A DNA stretch of 64,000 nt from Flavilitoribacter nigricans DSM 23189 = NBRC 102662 (GTDB lineage Bacteria > Bacteroidota > Bacteroidia > Chitinophagales > Saprospiraceae), in the NCBI RefSeq assembly GCF_002646595.1, contig NZ_PDUD01000021.1, positions 186,001 to 250,000 on the forward strand, given 5' to 3'. Made by a program: the position numbers and the translations under genes. Numbering within the stretch: position 1 is the first letter of the stretch; every line of letters begins with the position of its first letter. This document shows, in pieces, positions 43,757-51,200 of this stretch. The notes under the pieces were generated by a model that did not search any database, had not been told where the DNA came from, and saw only the letters and a list, made by a program, of their open reading frames with translations.

Positions 43757-44461
43757 TTATTCTCCTTCAAAGCTGTATAGATAGGGCGCTTTGTGCGCTT
43801 TGCCCGAGTAGCGCTTTTCGTGCCGTTTCAGAATGCCCAGGCTGAGCATTTTCCGCTGGAAGGTTGTTCGCCGCAAGGGCGTGCCGAGAATGGCCTCGTA
43901 TACTTTTTGCAATTCTTTCATCGTGAAACGGGAAGGCAGCAAATTCATTCCAACCAGTTTTCGTTCCAGATTTTCCTGCAGGGTCCGGTGGGCTTTCGCT
44001 ACAATATCCGCGTGATCCAATATGAGGGGCGGCAGGTCGTTGAGCGGATACCACTTGATCGAATCGGATAATGCATCCGGTTGGGCATTCACCTTATTGT
44101 AGTTGATCAATGCGTAATAGGCTACGGAGATGAAGCGATCCAGCATCCAGCGAAAGTCGTCGACGGCAAAGCCATTGGCCTGCAATATCGTTTCCATTAC
44201 TTCCGGCTGGTAGCGCTCCAGGCTGCCGAAGGTGTAAAACTGTTCGAGGTATATATTGTCCAGTCCGGTCCTTTCCCGAAGTCCGCGGCGAACGGCATCG
44301 TTCAGCGGTTCATCCACTCTGACGAAGCCGCCGGGCAGGGCGAACATCCCCGTATTGTGGTATTCCATGATCAGTATTTTCAGTTGTTCTCCCGAAAAAC
44401 CGAAGATCACGGAGTCATAGGCGATATGTGGTAAAAATCGTTGCTCAGGCACTGATCCCAT
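43757..44461 (-). CDS. NUDIX-winged-helix transcriptional regulator (NrtR-like)
   Basis: 234 residues from the ATG at 44461; a TTG at 44485 is possible but not needed. The N-terminal NUDIX fold has GMFALPGGFVRVDEPLNDAVRRGLRERTGL. The NUDIX box is degenerate (RGLRERTGL instead of REL-x-EE-x-G), so hydrolysis is unlikely and the domain should act as a ligand sensor. The C-terminal winged helix (about 165-230) reads FTMKELQKVYEAILGTPLRRTTFQRKMLSLGILKRHEKRYSGKAHKAPYLYSF. In Bacteroidota such proteins regulate sugar or NAD genes. It is divergent from a carboxylesterase gene with a palindrome between them, which is the natural target site. Confidence 0.88.
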   Translation of the reverse strand: MGSVPEQRFLPHIAYDSVIFGFSGEQLKILIMEYHNTGMFALPGGFVRVDEPLNDAVRRGLRERTGLDNIYLEQFYTFGSLERYQPEVMETILQANGFAVDDFRWMLDRFISVAYYALINYNKVNAQPDALSDSIKWYPLNDLPPLILDHADIVAKAHRTLQENLERKLVGMNLLPSRFTMKELQKVYEAILGTPLRRTTFQRKMLSLGILKRHEKRYSGKAHKAPYLYSFEGE

Positions 44462-44517
44462 GTGCTTATCTTGATTAAAATCCAAAAATAGATAGGAATT
44501 TCAGAAAAAACTAATTA

Positions 44518-44542
44518 CTATTGTCTCATTATGTGACAATAG
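44518..44542. promoter_or_regulatory. Palindromic operator in the divergent regulator/esterase gap
   Basis: Perfect 8-base arms CTATTGTC (44518-44525) and GACAATAG (44535-44542) around 9 bases, 22 bases upstream of the esterase ATG. It is likely the binding site of the NUDIX-type regulator encoded on the other side; this is inferred from position and symmetry. Confidence 0.6.
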
Positions 44543-44564
44543 CAAATGTCAACAAGCAAGCATC

Positions 44565-46199
44565 ATGAAAAAAATTATCCAATCTGCCATTCTGGTATGT
44601 TGTTTCAACCTCATAGCCATGGCTCAGAACCACAACGCCTTCCCCGTCCAGACTACCGTCCGGAACGGGATCATCGAAGGCAATTACGATACGAAGACCG
44701 GAGTTCAGAAGTACTTTGGGATCCCATACGCTCAACCCCCGGTAGGCGAACTCCGCTGGAAGGCCCCGCAGGCGCTGGGAAATTGGGAAGGAGTGAAGGA
44801 AACCAAGCGTTTTGGACCCCGCGCCGTGCAGGCTCCTGTATTTGGTGATATGAATTTTCGCTCGGACGGGATCAGCGAGGATTGTTTGTATCTCAACGTC
44901 TGGACGCCCGCCGACCGGAATACGACCGGCCTGCCGGTACTGGTCTATTTTTACGGTGGGGGCTACGTCGCCGGTGACGGCTCTGAACCCCGCTACGACG
45001 GTGAAAGTATGGCCCAGAAGGGTATCGTGGCCGTGACGGTCAACTATCGCCTCGGGATGTTTGGGTTTTACGCTCACCCTGAGCTCAGTGCGGAAGCGCC
45101 TTACAAAGCTTCCGGTAACTACGGTTTGCTGGACCAGCAGGCTGCCCTACAGTGGGTACATGATAATATTGCCGCTTTCGGTGGCGATCCCGATAAAGTG
45201 ACCATTGCGGGCGAATCCGCCGGTTCTATTTCGGTGAGTGTCCAGATGGCTTCGCCTTTGTCCCGGGATCTGATCGCCGGAGCGATCGGTGAAAGTGGTG
45301 CGGCCATCAAACCAACCCTGCCGCCGGTAAGCCTGGCCGAGGCCGAACAGATCGGCCTGGATTTTGCCAAAAATGCCGGATACCCCAGTCTGAAAGAACT
45401 ACGGGCCCTGAGTACCAGGGAAGTTTACGAGATCTACCAGGAGTCTAGACGTTTTGGTTTCCCGATGGTAATCGACAATTATCTGCTGCCAAAAACGCTG
45501 CCGGAGATCTTCGCTGCCGGAGAGCAGGCGCAGGTCCCTTTACTGCTGGGCTGGAACTCCGCTGAGATCCCGGGTATGGCCTTCATGCAGGGGCAACCCT
45601 ACGAAGAGGAAGCTTTTGTAGCCAAAGTGAAAGAGGCTTATCCCGAAGAGCACGCAAAAGTACTGAAACTATATCCACACGGCTCCAAGAAGGAGATCGA
45701 ATATTCGGCTACAGCACTGGCCTCGGACCGTTTTATCGCCTACAGCACCTGGAAGTGGTTCGATCTGCACCGCAAGAACAGTGAAGCGCCCGTTTACCGT
45801 TATCTGTACAGCAAATTACGGCCACCGCTGGTGGATCAGACCCGGACCTCAGCTTTGGCGGGAGGCACCGTAGAAAGAGACCCCAATGCGCCGGAAATGC
45901 CCAAACCCATCGGCGCTCCCCACGCCTGTGAGATCGAATACTGCATGGGTAACCTGCATCTGGTAGATGATTACGCCTGGACGAAAGAAGACTATAAGGT
46001 ATCCCAGATGATGCAGAATTACTTCGCCAATTTTATCAAAACGGGTAACCCCAACGGAGCCGGACTGGTAGAATGGGCGGATGCCAAAGCCCAGGACAGC
46101 ACGCCTCCGGTGATGATCATCGATACCGAATGCAAAGTTGAAAAGGCCACGAACGACGGCCGCTACGAATTTTTGGATAAAGATTACGGCAATCAGTAA
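44565..46199 (+). CDS. Exported type-B carboxylesterase
   Basis: 544 residues with a signal peptide (MKKIIQSAILVCCFNLIAMAQ). Carboxylesterase/cholinesterase fold: YFGIPYAQPPVGELRWKAPQ, EDCLYLNVWTPA, YFYGGGYVAGDGS (oxyanion), the nucleophile Ser218 in IAGESAGSISV, and His in GAPHACEIEYC. The acidic triad member is less certain. Exported to the periplasm or beyond, it would hydrolyse carboxylic esters; relatives act on plant or microbial ester side groups. It is divergent from the NUDIX-type regulator and followed by a paralogue, suggesting a small regulated esterase unit. Confidence 0.92.
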   Translation: MKKIIQSAILVCCFNLIAMAQNHNAFPVQTTVRNGIIEGNYDTKTGVQKYFGIPYAQPPVGELRWKAPQALGNWEGVKETKRFGPRAVQAPVFGDMNFRSDGISEDCLYLNVWTPADRNTTGLPVLVYFYGGGYVAGDGSEPRYDGESMAQKGIVAVTVNYRLGMFGFYAHPELSAEAPYKASGNYGLLDQQAALQWVHDNIAAFGGDPDKVTIAGESAGSISVSVQMASPLSRDLIAGAIGESGAAIKPTLPPVSLAEAEQIGLDFAKNAGYPSLKELRALSTREVYEIYQESRRFGFPMVIDNYLLPKTLPEIFAAGEQAQVPLLLGWNSAEIPGMAFMQGQPYEEEAFVAKVKEAYPEEHAKVLKLYPHGSKKEIEYSATALASDRFIAYSTWKWFDLHRKNSEAPVYRYLYSKLRPPLVDQTRTSALAGGTVERDPNAPEMPKPIGAPHACEIEYCMGNLHLVDDYAWTKEDYKVSQMMQNYFANFIKTGNPNGAGLVEWADAKAQDSTPPVMIIDTECKVEKATNDGRYEFLDKDYGNQ

Positions 46200-46226
46200 C
46201 CGCCGTATCAGCAATAAATGTAAGCG

Positions 46227-46271
46227 GGGCTCTGAATCTTGCGGTAGTGCTACCATAAGATTCAGAGACCC
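46227..46271. terminator. Nested hairpin between the two carboxylesterase genes
   Basis: Arms GGGCTCTGAATCTT (46227-46240) and AAGATTCAGAGACCC (46257-46271) pair with one bulged base, enclosing a second small stem GGTAG/CTACC. No T tract follows. It could terminate or attenuate the first esterase transcript, or be an intergenic repeat. Confidence 0.5.
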
Positions 46272-46376
46272 TCAGTAATTGGATGGGGAACCGTCCAGCC
46301 CGGGCCGGCCGTTCGATCGGCTGAATAGCTCCATCCAGTTCCGGATCACTTTGTCAAATCAAAACGACTTCCAATC

Positions 46377-47987
46377 ATGAAAAGAACTTCCATCGCTTTA
46401 GTGGCGCTGCTTTGCAGTAGCCTAATGGCCTTCGGCCAACTGAAAACCGGAAAAGATATCGCCGTCACGGATACCGAGACAGGCAAAGTTCGCGGTTATA
46501 TCAGTAATGATATTTTCACCTACAAAGGTATTCCCTACGGTCAGGCAAAACGTTTTGAGACCGCTGCAAAACCGGCAAACTGGGAAGGTGTACGCAGCTC
46601 AATGACCTACGGTCCGGTAGCTCCGCTGATCACGCCGACTACAAGTGTTAATGACGAGATCGAATTTGTATTTGATCACGACTGGGGCTACACCAGCGAG
46701 GACTGTCTGGTGCTTAATGTCTGGACGCCGGGCATCAACGACGGGAAAAAACGCCCGGTCATGTTCTGGATCCACGGAGGGGGATTCGCTGCCGGCTCTT
46801 CGCAGGAGCTGCCGTCCTACCACGGAGAAAACCTGGCCAAGAAAGGGGATGTAGTGGTCGTCTCCATCAATCACCGCCTGAACGTTCTCGGTTTTCTGGA
46901 TCTTTCGGCCTACGGAGATAAATACCGGAATTCCGCAAACAACAGCATCCTGGATATGAAACTGGCCCTGGAATGGGTGAAAAGCAATATCGCCAACTTT
47001 GGCGGCGATCCGGAAAATGTAACCATTTTCGGTCAATCCGGTGGCGGAGCCAAGGTCAATACCTTGATGGCGATGCCGTCGGCCAAAGGCCTGTTCCACA
47101 AGGCAGTCAATCAGAGTGGTGCTTTCCGTTCGGAAATGCTGGAAAAAGAAGCCACCCAGGCCATTGCGGCGGAAGTATTGACGCAACTGGATATCAACGC
47201 CCGCAATGTGGATGAGATCCAGACCGTACCCTTTGAAAAACTGGCCGCTGCGGGGCAGAAAGCGCTTCAGGTCGTTAGCGACCGGATGAAAGCAGAAGGA
47301 AAAGAAATGCCGGCCTTTGGGCTCAGTTGGGGGCCGAGCCGGGATGGAGAAGTATTACCGCATCAGTTGCTGTCCGAAGCGGCACTGGCTATTTCCCGGG
47401 ATGTTCCCCTTCTGATCGGAACGGTTAAGAATGAATTTATGCCTTCGCTGGGCGGCGGGTTGACCCACGCCAGTGAAAAGGAGATCCTGCAGGTGATCGA
47501 AAAACAACAGGGAGACCAGGCTAAGGCTTTCGTAGCGGCTGCCAAAAAGGCCTATCCGGATTATCGCCTGCCGTCGGACCTGATCGATATCGATACGCGT
47601 TTCCGTCCCGGATGCGTTTACCAGGCAAATGTTAAATCTGCCCTTCCGGGCGGTGCACCGGTCTATATGTATATGTTTACCTGGCAGTCTCCGGTGATGG
47701 ACGGCAAATACAAAGCGCTGCATTGTATGGAATTGCCCTTTGTGTTTGACAATGTTGAGCGCAGTCGCCAAATGACCGGAGCCACTGCGGAAGCTCAGGC
47801 GCTGGCGGATAAGATGAGTCGCTCCTGGATCAATTTCGCCCGCTTTGGGAATCCCAACATTCAGGGACTTCCGAAATGGGAAGCCTACACGGGGGAAAAC
47901 GGAACGACCATGTTTTTCGATGATACCTGTAAGATCCGCCACCACCACGACCAGGAACTACTGACCTTGCTGGGACTACTGCCTTAG
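46377..47987 (+). CDS. Exported type-B carboxylesterase, second copy
   Basis: 536 residues with a signal peptide (IALVALLCSSLMAFGQ). Same fold as the preceding gene but clearly diverged: YKGIPYGQAKRFETA, SEDCLVLNVWTPG, FWIHGGGFAAGSSQELPSYHG, the nucleophile Ser221 in FGQSGGGAKVN instead of GESAG, and His in ALHCMELPFVF. Gln in place of Glu next to the serine is a recognised variant of the family. Cellular site and general reaction as for the first copy, but substrate preference probably differs. The 177-base spacer with a hairpin suggests a separate or attenuated transcript. Confidence 0.92.
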   Translation: MKRTSIALVALLCSSLMAFGQLKTGKDIAVTDTETGKVRGYISNDIFTYKGIPYGQAKRFETAAKPANWEGVRSSMTYGPVAPLITPTTSVNDEIEFVFDHDWGYTSEDCLVLNVWTPGINDGKKRPVMFWIHGGGFAAGSSQELPSYHGENLAKKGDVVVVSINHRLNVLGFLDLSAYGDKYRNSANNSILDMKLALEWVKSNIANFGGDPENVTIFGQSGGGAKVNTLMAMPSAKGLFHKAVNQSGAFRSEMLEKEATQAIAAEVLTQLDINARNVDEIQTVPFEKLAAAGQKALQVVSDRMKAEGKEMPAFGLSWGPSRDGEVLPHQLLSEAALAISRDVPLLIGTVKNEFMPSLGGGLTHASEKEILQVIEKQQGDQAKAFVAAAKKAYPDYRLPSDLIDIDTRFRPGCVYQANVKSALPGGAPVYMYMFTWQSPVMDGKYKALHCMELPFVFDNVERSRQMTGATAEAQALADKMSRSWINFARFGNPNIQGLPKWEAYTGENGTTMFFDDTCKIRHHHDQELLTLLGLLP

Positions 47988-48001
47988 ATCAAGAAATACC
48001 C

Positions 48002-48032
48002 AAAAAAAAAGCCGGTGCGCATGCGCACCGGC
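48002..48032 (-). terminator. Strong terminator of the T9SS surface-protein operon
   Basis: A perfectly self-complementary GC-rich 22-mer at 48011-48032 (arm GCCGGTGCGCA) next to nine A residues at 48002-48010, which read as a T tract on the minus strand. It is a textbook intrinsic terminator for the leftward operon. Rightward transcription from the esterase gene meets the same stem without a T tract. The position supports an operon end at 48085, not 48188. Confidence 0.85.
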
Positions 48033-48084
48033 CGGGGTTTCCTAATTCTTTTAAATGTGTAATCCCAGATAGTTATAAAAATGC

Positions 48085-48218
48085 TTACTTCAGTAAGCTA
48101 ATGTTTCCTTGGGTCTGGACGTCGTCGCCGGTGGGGCAATCCACCCGCATGAAGAATCCGTAAACGTCCGGCGGCAGGTCTCTGCCTTTATAAGTACCGT
48201 CCCATCCATCCATCCATC
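48085..48218 (-). pseudogene. Out-of-frame C-terminal tail of the giant PKD protein (end of T9SS type B sorting domain)
   Basis: After the repeat at 48203-48218 the minus strand, read one base-shift away, gives MDGWDGTYKG, then RDLPPDVYGFFMRVDCPTG, then DDVQTQGNISLLK and a TAA at 48085-48087. This is the canonical ending of the gliding-motility-associated C-terminal domain (G-W-D-G-x-Y-x-G, P-x-x-V-Y-x-F, G-N-I-x-L-L/I-K/R). In the sequence given it is not connected to the main frame, which stops at 48188. Removing four bases makes a single frame 48085-53755 of 1889 codons including the stop. Confidence 0.85.
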
Positions 48219-51200
48219 GGGTTTTCCGTTTTGAATACCAGATCTCCCCAACGGTTGTAGATCTGCAACTCAAATCCGGTGATCTTTTCCAGGAAGTTGC
48301 TGCGTACCCGCAGGATGTCGTTGATATTATCGCCGTTCGGCGTAAAGGCATTCGGCAGGAAGAAATACTCGGCGGTACAGATCAGTTCCGTTACCATTAT
48401 CGGAATGGAAAGGGTTTCCATACAACCGTCCTTTTCTACCGTTACGGTATAGGTCACCAGGCCGTCCTCATCCGGAGTGACGGTAACAACGGGGCCGTCG
48501 TCCGGGGTGATTTCGCCGGGACCGGTCCAGGTGTAGGTACAATCTTCACAGCCGCTTACCGTGATGGTGGTGGATTCGCCCAGGCAGATATCCTGCGGTT
48601 CGGCGCTGATCTCCAGCTGGCTGAGGTCTTCTACCTGAACTGTGGTGCTGAGTACCAGTTCACAACCCTCGGCATTAGTTACCGTTACCGTATACTCTTC
48701 GGCCAGTTCCGGATTAACCGAAACGATGGGGCCTTCATCCGGGTCCGTAGCATCAGTCGGCGACCACTGGTAGGTTAACTCCACGGTCGGATCCAGATTG
48801 GTAACCATGATGGTAATGCCTTCGGTCGGTTCACAGAAGACCTGGGGCGGTGTGATCTCGGCCAGAATCGGACTAACGATCACCGTCACGGTGTCCTGTT
48901 CGGTACAACCCACGGCGTCGCTGGCAACCACCGTATACATGGTGGTATCGCTCGGCGGTGTAACTGTGATCTCGGCGCCTTCGCCTACCGGGTCTCCACT
49001 GAGTTCGGGATTGTCGTACCAGGTGAAGGTGACTTCCGCATTTGCAGTAGCCATCAGGGTAACGGGAGTTACTTCACAAAGCGTGGTGTCTCCGCTGGCC
49101 ATCAGATTGATGGGCGGGCTTACCGCAATGACCACGTCCTTGGTAATAACACATTCGCCCGTGGGGTCGCTCACCGTCACAGTATACGTCATCGTATCGG
49201 TACCGGTAAAGATCGGGTTGTGCGGACCGTTAGTGGTCAGGTCCAGATTATCTTCCGAACTCCACTCGTAAGTCAGATCCGGATCTCCGCCGGGATTGAT
49301 CGGAGTCGGCGTATTGGCACAGACATCGATATTATCATCCGGCAAACTGTCGCTGATATCGTTCACAACTACAGTTACCGTGCTCGTGTCGGAGCAGGCG
49401 GTCGTTTCGTCCGTCGCTACGGCCGTATAGGTATAAGTACCGTCCTCGGCCGGCGGATTGATATCCACTGAGGTACCGTTGCCGATCATATTGGTCAGGT
49501 CCGCATCATCGTACCAGGTAATGGTAGCCGGGATATCCGTACTGGCACCCAGGGTGAGGGCTGTGCTTACACAAAGGGTCGTATCGCCGGTCGTTTCCAG
49601 ATTGATCGCCGGAGAAACGATGACCACTACCGAATCAATAGCTTCGCAGGCTACCGTCTGACTGGCATCGGTGATCGTTACGTTAAACACGGTGGTCTGA
49701 TCACCGGAAAATACCGGGTTAGGAGCATTCGGATCGTCCAATCCTGCTTCCGGGGACCAGGTGTAAGTATAGCCGTCCGTAAAATCCGGATTGATGGCGG
49801 TGGGGTCGCCGGCACACACGAAGATCGTGTCCGGCACCGTCGGATCAAACGGTACGGCTGTTACGTCTATGGATATAGTATCTGAGCATTCAAATTGGTT
49901 GCTGACAATGGCCTGGAAAGTTACCGTACCTTCCTCAACGACCACGGTTACACTCGGGCCGTCCGTGGCGGATATGATGTTTCCGGCCGGAGACCATTCG
50001 TAGGTCAACTCATCCAACTGATCCTGATTAATGATCGTGATTACGGTCTCCTGACCGCTACAGGTGGTTATCGGGCTGAGCGGGTCCGTCATGATATCAA
50101 CTCCCTGATCGATCACGATCACAGTATCCATTTCGGTACACCCGCCGGCACCTGTTGCGGTAGCGATAATGGTATCTCTCCGCAGCGGGTTGACGGTTAC
50201 CGAAGTGCCGGTACCCAGGTCGCCCTCACTGGTGCTCATCCACTGAATGGTCACCTCAACATCGGCGGTGAAGGTAATCTCGGCATCTTCGCCACAGGTG
50301 ATGATATCGTCTCCGAGGTCCAGGTTGATTGCATCCGGCACCATTACCGTGATCTGCTGGGTAACAGCACAGGTATCCGAACCGGCAATGTTCAGCACCG
50401 TAAGGGTATACTGCGTAGTTTCGGTCGGTGAGGCAGTCGGACTGGCTGCCGTCGGATCATCCAGGCCGGTGGCCGGTGACCATTGGTAAATGTATTCCGG
50501 ATTGCCGTCGGGGTTAAGTACTACACTTTCCCCGGGGCAGATAGCCACTTCCGCCGGAAGATCAATGTCCACCAACTGGATATCTATGGTTTGCGTTTCA
50601 CTTTCTTCGCAGCCATTATCGGACGTGATGGTCAGCGTGACCGTTAGTTCGCCGGCAGCATTGAAAGTAATGGTCGGATTTTGTTCATTGGAAGTCTGAC
50701 CGTCGCTGAACGTCCAGGACCAGGCCACGGTATTGTTCATGGAATTGAAGGAAGTATCCGTGAACATGATGGTGGCACTCGCGGAGCTACAATCGATCAG
50801 GTCATAACTGAAACCTGCGATCAGTTCCGGTTCTCTCACCGTCACCTGCTCGATCTTGGTGCTGACGCAGGAAGCATCGTAGATGGAAGTCAGTTGCACC
50901 GTATAGGTGCCGGCTTCGCTGTATACGTGCGTCGGGCTCACCTCGGTACTGGTGGTGCCGTCTCCGAAATCCCAGATGAAGCCAAAGGCTCCGGTGCTGG
51001 TATTGTTGAAGATAACGGTTGCGCCGTCACACTGCAATTCGCTTTCAAAATCATAGGTAGCGTCGGCATCCAGGATGGCTACTTCCACCGTGTCGCGGTA
51101 AGTACAGCCGAACTGGTTGGTAATGTCGACAAAGACCGTATTGGTTCCCAGTACTTCAATGTAATCGGGCGTAGCCGTATCCGTTCCACCGGCGAAAGCA

